Below, in pieces: positions 8,347 to 17,023 of a stretch of DNA of 64,000 nucleotides. Location of the stretch: NCBI RefSeq assembly GCF_900163565.1, contig NZ_FUHU01000041.1:1-64000 (forward strand), in the 5' to 3' direction. The stretch's first letter is position 1, and each line of letters begins with the position of its first letter. The notes under the pieces were generated by a model. The model made no database searches, was not told the origin of the DNA, and saw only the letters and a program-made list of their open reading frames with translations. The position numbers were made by a program, and so were the translations under genes. Source of the DNA: Agrococcus casei LMG 22410 (lineage in GTDB: Bacteria; Actinomycetota; Actinomycetes; Actinomycetales; Microbacteriaceae).

Positions 8347-9819
8347 TCAGCACTCGACGTAGGCGACCGCGAGGCCGCCCATCGCGGTCTCTTTGTACTT
8401 GTCGCTCATGTCGGCGCCGGTCGCACGCATCGTCTCGACCGCGGTGTCGAGCGAGATGTGATGTGATCCGTTGCCGTGCTTCGACATGCGGGCGGCGTTG
8501 ATCGCCTTGACCGATGCCATCGCGTTGCGCTCGATGCACGGAATCTGCACGAGCCCGCCGACCGGGTCGCACGTCAGCCCGAGGTTGTGCTCGATGCCGA
8601 TCTCGGCGGCGTTCTCGATCTGCTCGGGAGAGGCTCCGATCACGTCGGCGAAGCCTGCCGCTGCCATCGCACAGGCTGACCCGACCTCGCCCTGGCAGCC
8701 GACCTCGGCTCCCGAGATTGACGCGTTCGACTTGATGATGATGCCGATCGCGCCTGCTGTCAGCAGGAATCGCACTCCCCAGGGCAGCCCATCCGCATCC
8801 GACTCGGGCTTGTGCACGAACCGGTCGTAGTAGTGCATGACTGCCGGGATGATGCCGGCGGCGCCGTTGGTCGGCGCGGTCACGACGCGGTTGCCCGCTG
8901 CGTTCTCTTCGTTGACCGCGAGGGCGAAGAGGTTGACCCACTCCATGCCGTCGAGACGGTCTTCGCCGGGCTTGCGGCCGGGATCTGCCTCGCGTGCGAG
9001 CAGCTGGTCGTGCCAAGCCTTGGCGCGACGCTTGACCTTGAGGCCGCCGGGCAGGATGCCGTCGACTGAGATTCCGGCGTCGACGCAGTCGCACATGACC
9101 TGCCAGATGTGGCGCAGGGCCTCGATCGTCTGCTCGGGCTCGCGCCAGGCGCGCTCGTTCTCGAGCATGAGCTCAGCGATCGAGAGGCCTGACGACTTGC
9201 AGTGCGCAAGCAGCGCATCGCCGCTCGTGAAGGGGTAGGGCATCTCGCGCACTCGCTCGAGTGGAGCGGGCACGGGCGTCAGCACGTCGCCCTCGTCGTG
9301 GCGCATGACGAAGCCGCCGCCGATCGAGTAGTAGCCGGCGGTCTCGATGACCTCGCCGGCAGCGTCGTAGAGCGTGAGCCGCATCGCGTTCGGATGCTCG
9401 GGCCGCATAGTGAGCGGCCTGAAGATGGTGTCGCGGCCCGGGTTGAACGGGATCGCGTGGGTGCCGGCGAGCACGAGCTCTTCACGTTCGCGGATGCGCT
9501 CGATCGTGGGCGCGATGCTGGCGGTCTCGACGGTGTCGGGGGCGTAGCCAGACAGCCCGAGCATCGCCGCGATGTCGGTGCCGTGGCCCGAGCCGGTTGC
9601 GCCGAGCGAGCCGAACAGGTCGATCTGCACGCGCCGCGCGTTGTCGAGACTGCCGTTCGCCGAGGCCTGCTGGATGAAGTCGGATGCAGCCCGCATGGGG
9701 CCGACCGTGTGCGATGACGAAGGGCCGATGCCCACCTTGAACAGGTCGAGCACAGAGAGGTGCTCGAACACCGGTGCCGGTTCAGTCGTGTGTGATCCGG
9801 GGGCTTCGGTTGTCGTCAT
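8347..9819 (-). CDS. sdaA: L-serine ammonia-lyase, single-chain iron-sulfur type
   Basis: This 490-residue enzyme converts L-serine to pyruvate and ammonia with a [4Fe-4S] cluster. The N-terminal beta domain contains the SSSHTVGPM motif, and the C-terminal alpha domain contains GEVGSACAMAAAG and CDPVGGLVQIPCIERN, whose cysteines ligate the cluster. The chain ends in a Cys (AVAYVEC). In the characterised Legionella enzyme the C-terminal Cys folds back as the fourth ligand, so the ending here fits that type. GGAG six bases before ATG 9819 sets the start. It stands alone between convergent and divergent neighbours. Confidence 0.95.
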   Translation of the reverse strand: MTTTEAPGSHTTEPAPVFEHLSVLDLFKVGIGPSSSHTVGPMRAASDFIQQASANGSLDNARRVQIDLFGSLGATGSGHGTDIAAMLGLSGYAPDTVETASIAPTIERIREREELVLAGTHAIPFNPGRDTIFRPLTMRPEHPNAMRLTLYDAAGEVIETAGYYSIGGGFVMRHDEGDVLTPVPAPLERVREMPYPFTSGDALLAHCKSSGLSIAELMLENERAWREPEQTIEALRHIWQVMCDCVDAGISVDGILPGGLKVKRRAKAWHDQLLAREADPGRKPGEDRLDGMEWVNLFALAVNEENAAGNRVVTAPTNGAAGIIPAVMHYYDRFVHKPESDADGLPWGVRFLLTAGAIGIIIKSNASISGAEVGCQGEVGSACAMAAAGFADVIGASPEQIENAAEIGIEHNLGLTCDPVGGLVQIPCIERNAMASVKAINAARMSKHGNGSHHISLDTAVETMRATGADMSDKYKETAMGGLAVAYVEC

Positions 9820-9964
9820 CGACAGCTCCAATCAGAGTCTGCGCACTCGAGCGGATGCTCGCACGGCTGGCAGAGTCGACTACCAGTCAAGCATGGCGCG
9901 GCGCAGGTGCAAGCCGTGTGCGCGTGGCTTGGCGCAAGACGCCCGGAAATCGAGCGTGGCAGTG

Positions 9965-10159
9965 CTAGGCGCTGCGCTCGTCGCTTTCGTCGGTGGAGTC
10001 GTAGTCGGCGTAGTCTGACCAGTTGTCGATGTCGACGTCGGCAGCCTGCTCGCCCCCGCGCAGTTCGCGCTCGAGCGACGAGAAGTTGACGTCAGGACTG
10101 TATGACTTCAACTCGCGTGCAATCTTGGTGTGCTTCGCCTTTTGACGGCCACGACCCAT
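9965..10159 (-). CDS. DUF3073 family protein
   Basis: This 64-residue protein starts with MGRGRQKAKHTKIARELKSY and ends in an acidic Asp/Ser-rich tail. Basic MGRGR-type starts with a KxAR-LKY segment define DUF3073, a small actinobacterial family of unknown role. An in-frame ATG ten codons earlier exists, but the family starts at MGRGR. Confidence 0.85.
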   Translation of the reverse strand: MGRGRQKAKHTKIARELKSYSPDVNFSSLERELRGGEQAADVDIDNWSDYADYDSTDESDERSA

Positions 10160-10316
10160 GCCGAACCCCCGAATGTCTCTGCAGCTCACAGGGCCTCTGC
10201 CTCTGCAGCTGTGCTCCGTTAAACGCTGTGTGCCAATTCACCCTGGTGAACACAGGTGTAATCCAACCTGCATAGTATCACGCGCGCCCGCTCGATCTGC
10301 CTCTGAGCACGCGTGG
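10160..10316. other. Intergenic region without recognisable gene
   Basis: The sequence is less GC-rich than its surroundings around 10210-10285 and probably contains the DUF3073 promoter. I see no convincing ORF, tRNA or riboswitch. Confidence 0.4.
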
Positions 10317-10679
10317 CTACGACCAGAGAACCTGCCCCGCAGTGATGCCGAGCCACGCGAATGCCACCGACACGAGTGCGGTGACGGCCACCAGGGCCAC
10401 GGCGCGAACCCGCTCTCTGCGTCGCAGCGCCTTGGCTGCATCCGTCGACGCAGTCGAGAACGTCGTGAACCCGCCGCAGAATCCCGTCAGCACAGCCAGG
10501 CGGATGCCCGGGTCGTCGATCGCAGACGCCGCAAGACCCGCGATGAGCGAGCCGGCGATGTTGACACCGACGGTGATCCAGGGGCGAGTGCGCTCGCTGC
10601 CGAGCCGTGAGAGCCCGAAGCGAAGCAGCGCGCCGACAGCGCCGCCGAGGGCGACGAGCAGCACGGATGCGGGGGTCAT
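10317..10679 (-). CDS. crcB: Fluoride channel subunit CrcB/Fluc (second of a pair)
   Basis: This 120-residue, four-helix membrane protein contains the Fluc motifs GGAVGALLRFGLSRL, VGVNIAGSLIAG and GFCGGFTTFSTAS, the last being the phenylalanine-box and central sodium-site region. CrcB exports fluoride as a dual-topology dimer; paired genes usually encode the two halves of a heterodimer. Its ATG overlaps the stop of the upstream copy by four bases (10676-10679), so the subunits are translationally coupled. Confidence 0.93.
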   Translation of the reverse strand: MTPASVLLVALGGAVGALLRFGLSRLGSERTRPWITVGVNIAGSLIAGLAASAIDDPGIRLAVLTGFCGGFTTFSTASTDAAKALRRRERVRAVALVAVTALVSVAFAWLGITAGQVLWS

Positions 10680-11065
10680 CGGGTGCCCTTCGTTGCAGTT
10701 CTGGAGCCGATCGACAGGCCGGCGTAGGCGACGGCGACTCCGGCCACGGCGACGCCCATGACCAGCAGCACCGAGAGCAGGGTCGGGGCAGCATCGGCGG
10801 CGGATGCGCCCCAGAGTGCCAGCGCGGAGTACGTCGTGAAGCCGCCCAGCAGGCCGGTCTGCACTCCCTCGCGAAGCCAGGCAGGCCATCTGACTCGATC
10901 GCTCGCTGCGCGACCCGCGAGCACGCCGAGAACGAGCGAGCCGATGAGGTTCACCGCAACCGTCGACCACGGAAGCCCCTGCTCGGGCATCGCCAGGTCG
11001 GCAAGCAGTCGCAGCAGCGTGCCAGCGGCGCCGCCGAGCGCGACGGCAAGCAGGGTGAGTGGCAT
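10676..11065 (-). CDS. crcB: Fluoride channel subunit CrcB/Fluc (first of a pair)
   Basis: This 129-residue membrane protein contains GGAAGTLLRLLADL, VNLIGSLVLG and GLLGGFTTYSALALW; the Tyr replaces the second Phe of the FTTFS motif found in its partner. Such asymmetry is common in heterodimeric Fluc pairs. I start at ATG 11065. I looked for a fluoride riboswitch (crcB motif) upstream and did not see one. A 10-bp inverted repeat lies in the gap to the divergent RND gene. Confidence 0.92.
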   Translation of the reverse strand: MPLTLLAVALGGAAGTLLRLLADLAMPEQGLPWSTVAVNLIGSLVLGVLAGRAASDRVRWPAWLREGVQTGLLGGFTTYSALALWGASAADAAPTLLSVLLVMGVAVAGVAVAYAGLSIGSRTATKGTR

Positions 11066-11087
11066 GCAGAGCACGATACTCGGCACC

Positions 11088-11154
11088 TGTGACACGGGCC
11101 CAGCACGGGGGTGTCGAGACGGTTGTCGGCTGCCGCGCTCACGTCCGTGTCACA
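11088..11154. promoter_or_regulatory. Paired inverted repeat TGTGACACGG / CCGTGTCACA between crcB and RND genes
   Basis: Perfect 10-bp arms at 11088-11097 and 11145-11154 are 47 bases apart and lie in the divergent intergenic region. They could be a looped operator or two half-operators. No regulator gene is adjacent. Confidence 0.4.
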
Positions 11155-11167
11155 TGTCGGTGCAAGA

Positions 11168-14100
11168 ATGATCGATGTGCACCTCCTCGCCAAAGCCAGC
11201 CTCAAGAACCGCGCACTGATCGCGCTTGCAACCATCTGCGCGCTGTTCTTCGGCGTGGTCGCGATGCAGAGCCTTCGCACCGAGCTCGCGCCCGACATCG
11301 AGCTGCCCCAGATCGCCGTCATCACGCAGTATGAGGGGGCAAGCCCCGAGGTGGTCGCGAGCGATGTGACCGACCCGATCGAGCGTGCGCTGCAGGCGGT
11401 TCCAGACCTCAAAGAGACCACTGGCACGTCGTCGCAGGGCTCGTCGATCGTCATGGCCGAGTTCGAATACGGCATCGACGTCGCGACCACCGAGCAGAAG
11501 GTGCAGCAGGCTGTGGGCCGCGTCGATGCGGCGCTTCCCGACACCGTGACGACCGATGTCGTCAGCGGCTCGATCTCAGACTTTCCGATCATCCAGATCG
11601 CCATCGGCATCGGCGACGAAGACCCGGCCGCCCTCGCCGATCGCATCGAGCTCGACGTGCTGCCGCGTCTCGACCGCATAGAAGGGGTGCGCGACACCTC
11701 GCTCAGCGGCGTCGAGGGCCAGCGCGTCAGCATCACGCCCGATGCAGACGACCTCGCGCAGGCGGGCCTCACGGCGGCAGATCTCAGCGAGGTCATCTCG
11801 GCCGCGGGCCAGCTGTCGCCGGCGGGCACGGTCGACGACGAAGACAGCACCCTCAGCGTGCAGCTCGGCGAACAGCTCGAATCGGTTGCCGACATCGAGG
11901 CGCTGCCGGTCAGCGGCGACCTCACGGTGGCCGATGTCGCGGCCGTTGAGGTCGAGCAGGATCCCGCCACGAGCGTCGCCCTCGTCAACGGCGAGCCCGC
12001 AGTCGTGCTGGCCGTGACCAAGACGCAGTCGGCGAACACCGTCGAGGTGTCAGACCAGGTGCGCGCGCTCTTCCCCGATCTCGAGGCAGTGCTCGGCGAA
12101 GGCCACGACATCACGGTCGTGTTCGACCAGGCGCCGTTCATCAGCCACTCCGTCGAGGCGCTCGCGACCGAGGGGCTCTTCGGCCTCGGCATGGCGGTGC
12201 TCGTCATCCTGGTGTTCCTGCTGTCGGTGCGCTCGACGATCGTCACGGCGATCTCGATTCCGACCAGCCTGCTCGTCACCATGATCGGCGTCTGGGCCTC
12301 GGGCTACACCCTCAATGTGCTCACGCTCGGCGCCCTGACCATGGCCATCGGCCGCGTCGTCGACGACTCGATCGTCGTGGTCGAAAACATCAAGAGACAC
12401 CTGTCATTCGAGCGCGACCGCATGCGTGCCATCTCGAATGCAGTCAAAGAGGTGGCCGGCGCCATCACCGCCTCGACCGTGACCACGATCATCGTGTTCC
12501 TGCCGGTGGCCTTCGTCGGCGACATCGCGGGCGAGCTGTTCAGGCCCTTCGCGATCACCACCTCGATTGCGCTCGCGGCCTCGCTGCTGGTCGCGCTGAC
12601 CATCGTGCCGGTGCTCTCGTACTGGATGCTGCGCAGCACCGCGCCCGCGCATCCGTCTGATGCTGTCGAAGAGGCGCCTGCTGCCGAGACCGTCGCGCAG
12701 TCGGCGAAGACGGATGCACGGCCACGGCGCCAGCGCGGCGTGCGGTCGGTCTTCGGCCCGGGGCGACGTCGCAGCCAGCAGCAGAAGGCCGAGCGACGCG
12801 CTGTCGAGGCCGGACGGGCTGTGGGCGTTGCGGCGGCCGGCATTGCGACCGACAGACGAGCCGTCGGGGCCTCAGCGTCTGCGGCGAGGACCGACCGCCT
12901 CGACGCCGACGACTCGAAGCGCGACTGGATGCGCCGCGGCTACGGCGGCGTGCTCAAGGCGACGCTGCGCCACCCCGCGATCACGCTGACGAGCGCCGCG
13001 GTGATCTTCGTCGGCAGCCTCGGGCTCACGCAGCTGATGGGGCTGTCGTTCCTGGGCAGCAGCGGCGAGAACAGCGTCTCGCTGTCGCAAGAGACCGAGC
13101 TCGGCCTGTCGCTCGAGGCGCAGACCGACATCGCGCTGGCCACCAGCGAGGCGATTCAGGGCGTCGACGGCGTCGAGACGGTGCAGGTGACGGTGTCGTC
13201 ATCGGCCGGCGGCATGCAGGCGATGATGGGCGGGGGCGGCTCGTCGATCACCTACTCGGTGTCAGCTGACGAAGACGCCGACATGGAGCAGGTGACGCAG
13301 CAGATCCGCGACGCCACTGCCGACGAGCCGGGCGAGATCTCGCTCATGCAGGGCGGATTCGCGTCGACCGAGATCGCCGTCGACGTGCAGTCGTCTGACC
13401 CCGAGGTGCTCGAAGAGGCCGTCGGAGCAGTCGCCGCCGAGATTGAGGCGCTCGACGGCATCGCCCAGATCGAGACCAACCTGTCAGAGCAACAGCCGCT
13501 CGTCGAGGTCGCCGTCGACCGTCAAGAGGCGGCCAGCCGCGGCCTCACCGAGGGCCAGGTCGTCAACATGGTCGCGGGACTCACGCAGCCGCAGCCCGTG
13601 GGGTCGATCCAGCTTGACGGAGCCCAGGTGACGATGTATCTGTCGCCCGAAGACCCGCCGGCAACGCTGACCGAGTTGCGCGAGCTCGACATCATGACAG
13701 CGACCGGCCCGGCACAGCTCGACGACATCGCGTCGGTCGAGATCGTGCAGTCGCCCTCTGAGGTGAGCACGGTCAACTCGACCCGCAGCGCAACCGTGAG
13801 CGTGACACCCGACGGCGACGACATCGGCGCAGTCACGACAGCAGTGACGGATGCGCTCGATGCGGCCGACCTGCCGGCCGGCTCTGAGTGGTCGATCGGC
13901 GGTGTCTCACAGCAGATGACCGATTCGCTCACGCAGCTCGGGCTTGCGGCGCTGATCGCCATCCTGCTGGTCTACATCGTCATGGTCGCCACATTCAACA
14001 GCCTGCTGCAGCCGCTGCTGCTGCTGATCTCGGTGCCGTTCGCGGCCACCGGTGCGCTGATCATGCAGGTGCTCTCGGGCATCCCGCTCGGCGTCGCCTC

Positions 14101-14479
14101 GATGGTCGGCCTGCTGATGCTCGTGGGCATCGTCGTGACCAACGCGATCGTGCTCGTCGACCTCGTCAACCAGTATCGAGCGAAGGGGCAGAGCGTTCGC
14201 GAGGCGGTGCTCTCGGGCTCTGAGCGACGCATGCGCCCGATTCTGATGACCGCCGCGGCGACGATCTTCGCGCTTGTGCCGATGGCGCTCGGCATCACGG
14301 GGCAGGGCGGCTTCATCTCGCAGCCGCTCGCGATCGTCGTGATCGGAGGGCTGCTGTCGTCGACCCTGCTGACGCTCATCGTGCTCCCCGTGCTCTACGC
14401 AGTCGTCGAAGGCGCTCGCGAACGCCGCGCCCAACGCAGAACCGAACACAAAGCCCAGGCCGCTCTCCAAGCGGCATAA
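11168..14479 (+). CDS. RND superfamily efflux permease (AcrB/HAE1-like)
   Basis: This 1103-residue protein has the duplicated RND plan: one N-terminal helix, a large extracytoplasmic loop, six helices, then a second copy. The proton-relay motif [17 protein letters not shown] lies in helix 4, and [20 protein letters not shown] in the second half. A long charged Arg/Ala-rich linker (about residues 500-595) separates the halves and is unlike the short loop of proteobacterial pumps. No membrane-fusion or outer-membrane partner is nearby, as expected without an outer membrane. I start at ATG 11168; the upstream frame is not protein-like. The substrate is unknown. Confidence 0.9.
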   Translation: MIDVHLLAKASLKNRALIALATICALFFGVVAMQSLRTELAPDIELPQIAVITQYEGASPEVVASDVTDPIERALQAVPDLKETTGTSSQGSSIVMAEFEYGIDVATTEQKVQQAVGRVDAALPDTVTTDVVSGSISDFPIIQIAIGIGDEDPAALADRIELDVLPRLDRIEGVRDTSLSGVEGQRVSITPDADDLAQAGLTAADLSEVISAAGQLSPAGTVDDEDSTLSVQLGEQLESVADIEALPVSGDLTVADVAAVEVEQDPATSVALVNGEPAVVLAVTKTQSANTVEVSDQVRALFPDLEAVLGEGHDITVVFDQAPFISHSVEALATEGLFGLGMAVLVILVFLLSVRSTIVTAISIPTSLLVTMIGVWASGYTLNVLTLGALTMAIGRVVDDSIVVVENIKRHLSFERDRMRAISNAVKEVAGAITASTVTTIIVFLPVAFVGDIAGELFRPFAITTSIALAASLLVALTIVPVLSYWMLRSTAPAHPSDAVEEAPAAETVAQSAKTDARPRRQRGVRSVFGPGRRRSQQQKAERRAVEAGRAVGVAAAGIATDRRAVGASASAARTDRLDADDSKRDWMRRGYGGVLKATLRHPAITLTSAAVIFVGSLGLTQLMGLSFLGSSGENSVSLSQETELGLSLEAQTDIALATSEAIQGVDGVETVQVTVSSSAGGMQAMMGGGGSSITYSVSADEDADMEQVTQQIRDATADEPGEISLMQGGFASTEIAVDVQSSDPEVLEEAVGAVAAEIEALDGIAQIETNLSEQQPLVEVAVDRQEAASRGLTEGQVVNMVAGLTQPQPVGSIQLDGAQVTMYLSPEDPPATLTELRELDIMTATGPAQLDDIASVEIVQSPSEVSTVNSTRSATVSVTPDGDDIGAVTTAVTDALDAADLPAGSEWSIGGVSQQMTDSLTQLGLAALIAILLVYIVMVATFNSLLQPLLLLISVPFAATGALIMQVLSGIPLGVASMVGLLMLVGIVVTNAIVLVDLVNQYRAKGQSVREAVLSGSERRMRPILMTAAATIFALVPMALGITGQGGFISQPLAIVVIGGLLSSTLLTLIVLPVLYAVVEGARERRAQRRTEHKAQAALQAA

Positions 14480-14492
14480 GAGTCAGAGCGCC

Positions 14493-14519
14493 AAGCGGGC
14501 TCACAGCCGCACCCGCTTA
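14493..14519 (+). terminator. Weak hairpin after the RND gene
   Basis: AAGCGGG and CCCGCTT are separated by a 12-13 base loop just after the RND stop codon. No T-run follows, so it may be only a partial terminator. Confidence 0.35.
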
Positions 14520-14560
14520 AATGGTGGATGGCGCCCACCTCGATCGGATACGGAGTCCTC

Positions 14561-16924
14561 ATGCCGACGTACCTCATTGTTCACAGCGCATCTGGCGCGC
14601 ACGATGCATCAGCATTCCTGCAGCCGCCGACCCTTCGCGTCAACGACCTCGAGTGCCCCCTCGACTGGGGCGACACGACCCTTGAAGTCCGCGACGGCGA
14701 CGCCGAGGTCGAGGTCCGCGCCGCAACTGCCGACGAGAGCATGCGCGCATCTGTGCAGCTGACGCTGGCGCCCGAGACCGGCACCCGCCTCACGTTCGTG
14801 GCGGCCGGCGACGGCGGCGCCAAGCTGTCGGTCAACGGCCAGTGGCCCGCAGACGCAGCCATGGAGTACTACGCGGCACGCGACTCCCGCACGCTTGCCC
14901 AGGCTCGCCCGGCGACCACACCCATTCACGACGACCTGGCCTCGGCCGGGTCAGCGGGATCGGCAGGGTCTGCCGGCTCCGCGGCAGAGGCTCCTGCTCA
15001 GGCGGCCGAGCAGCCCGCGACCGAGTCGCAGATCTCACACGACACCGATGGCCCCAGCCGCCCCGCGGTCGGGCCGAACATCGGCTCGCGTGGCTCGGTG
15101 CCCTCTGTCACGTCGCCCGACTCGGCCTCGCAGTTCGGCTTCGAGCAGTCGCGCACGGTCGAGCCCGCTGTTGCAGCGTTCAACACGCAGCCTCCCCGTG
15201 CCGAGCAGTCGCCGCAGCATCCTGCTGGGCAGCACCGCGCATCCGCGCCGGTCGACCCTGCCCAGGGTGGGTCGCCGCCCGCTGGTTCGTCGCCCGCGCA
15301 GGGAGCACCCGTGCAGGGTGGTGCGCTGCCTGTTCCGCCGCTGAAGGTCGACGAGTCGCGTCAGATGCGTCCGCCAGTCGAGCCCGAGCGCGGCGTCGGA
15401 GAGTTCGGCCAGCCGACCGACGACATGAATGCCTGGAGCGCGGCGCCGGTTGCGGGCACCGCCGGATCCTTCGGCGAAGCCGACGACACAGCGCAGCCCG
15501 ATGCGGCGTCGGCTGACGCAGCGCCGGCAGACTTCGGTGAGAAGGCCGAGCCGGTCGAGGTCGACACGAGCAATGAGCCCGACACGGTCGCAGGGCCGAT
15601 TCCGGTCGTCGCTGATGCCGAAGCCGGTGCAGACGCCGACGATGCGTCTCAAGCAGCAGTGCCGGCGGCCGAAGAGTCGCCTGCCGCAGAGCGCGAGGCC
15701 GCTGTCGAGGAGGCTGCCGCCGCTGGCGAAGCCGCCGATGCAGAAGTCGAAGACGAGACCGCGCAGGTCGCATCGCCCACCGATGGCAACATCGCGACCG
15801 GCCGCATCACTGTCGTCGAGGCAGACGATGCGGCGAGCGAAGACGCCGATGTCGCGCCCGCAGCTCCGGCAGCAGCAGTGCCCGAACCGGTGCAGGCCTC
15901 GACGCCGCAGCCATCACAGTCGCAGCCCACGCCGCAGCAGAGCGCGCAGCCGTCGGCTCCGCAGCAGAACCCGCAGTACGGCGCAGCACAGCCCAGTGCC
16001 GCACACCCGAGCGCGGCGCAGCCCAGCGCCGCCCAGCCCAGCGCTGGCCACCCAGCGCAGGCCGGCTTCGGAATGCAGAACCCACAGCAGCCGCAATCGC
16101 AGCAGGGGAGTCAGCACATGAATCAGCCGCAGTTCAACCAGGGCTACGGGCAGCAGCCGCAGCCGCAGCAGCCCGGACAGCCTCCGCAGCAGCCTGGCCA
16201 GCCCGGATTCCCCGGCAACCCGCCCCAGCAGCCCGGTCACCCCGGTCAGCCGCAGCAGCCGGGTCAGCAGTTCCCGGGTCAGCAGCAGCCGGGTCAGCCT
16301 CAGCCTGGCCAGCGCGACATGTACGGCAGGGATCCTGGTCACACAGGCGCGATTCCCACGCCGCAGCAGTACGACTCGTACGCGCGCAGCACCTACCAGG
16401 GCGGGCAGCCGCAGCAGTCGTTCGTGCAGCCGGGCCAGCCCATCCGCCCACAGAACCTCCAGCAGGGTCAGCACCCCCAGCAGGGCCAGCACCCGCAGCA
16501 GGGTCAGCAGTTCGGTCAGCCTGGTGCGCAACAGGGCCAGCCCGGATTCCCGGGGCAGCACCCAGCACAGCACCAGCAGCACCCGGGTCAGCAGCAGGGC
16601 TTCGGCCAGCAGCAGCCTGGCCAGCCGCAGCAGAGCCAGGGGCAGCAGGGGCAATTTCAGCCGCAGCAACCACATTCGGCCCAGACCGGCTACAATCGTG
16701 GAGGCCAGTTCGATCAGTCTGGCCAGATCAATCAGCAGAATCCCTACAGCCAGCAGCCGCATCTTGGGCAACAGAACGCCCGTCCGCAGCAACCCGCGCC
16801 TCAGCAGATGCCTCAGCAGCCGGGCTGGTACCCAGATCCGAACCGTCGGGCCGAGTACCGCTGGTTCGATGGCAACTCATGGACCGGCTATGTCGCGACA
16901 GGCGGCGTTCAGCGTCATGAGTAG
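14561..16924 (+). CDS. DUF2510 protein with very long Q/P/G-rich disordered region
   Basis: This 787-residue protein has three parts. Residues 1-110 form a folded-looking beta-rich domain (MPTYLIVHSASGAHD, TLRVNDLECPLDWGDTTL). Then comes an Ala/Glu/Asp-rich acidic region (about 120-460), followed by a Gln/Pro/Gly-rich region (about 460-745) built of QQPGQPQ-like repeats. The C-terminus PGWYPDPNRRAEYRWFDGN is a DUF2510 module, with the WYPDP and WDG/WT-type aromatic pattern. No signal peptide or membrane helix is seen. GGAG six bases before ATG 14561 sets the start. It may be a scaffold or phase-separating protein; that is inference. It precedes the helicase by about 100 bases. Confidence 0.85.
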   Translation: MPTYLIVHSASGAHDASAFLQPPTLRVNDLECPLDWGDTTLEVRDGDAEVEVRAATADESMRASVQLTLAPETGTRLTFVAAGDGGAKLSVNGQWPADAAMEYYAARDSRTLAQARPATTPIHDDLASAGSAGSAGSAGSAAEAPAQAAEQPATESQISHDTDGPSRPAVGPNIGSRGSVPSVTSPDSASQFGFEQSRTVEPAVAAFNTQPPRAEQSPQHPAGQHRASAPVDPAQGGSPPAGSSPAQGAPVQGGALPVPPLKVDESRQMRPPVEPERGVGEFGQPTDDMNAWSAAPVAGTAGSFGEADDTAQPDAASADAAPADFGEKAEPVEVDTSNEPDTVAGPIPVVADAEAGADADDASQAAVPAAEESPAAEREAAVEEAAAAGEAADAEVEDETAQVASPTDGNIATGRITVVEADDAASEDADVAPAAPAAAVPEPVQASTPQPSQSQPTPQQSAQPSAPQQNPQYGAAQPSAAHPSAAQPSAAQPSAGHPAQAGFGMQNPQQPQSQQGSQHMNQPQFNQGYGQQPQPQQPGQPPQQPGQPGFPGNPPQQPGHPGQPQQPGQQFPGQQQPGQPQPGQRDMYGRDPGHTGAIPTPQQYDSYARSTYQGGQPQQSFVQPGQPIRPQNLQQGQHPQQGQHPQQGQQFGQPGAQQGQPGFPGQHPAQHQQHPGQQQGFGQQQPGQPQQSQGQQGQFQPQQPHSAQTGYNRGGQFDQSGQINQQNPYSQQPHLGQQNARPQQPAPQQMPQQPGWYPDPNRRAEYRWFDGNSWTGYVATGGVQRHE

Positions 16925-17023
16925 CAAACAGATGCAGTGCCACGAAGGCACGCAGGCTGCGCGGCAACTGCCGTGTAGATGAAGGCTCCGCTATTCGAAA
17001 TCGGAGCGAATTTTGGAGCTCAG

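Noticed and set aside
11066..11167. Fluoride riboswitch upstream of the crcB pair
   Set aside because: I could not find the conserved pseudoknot core sequence.
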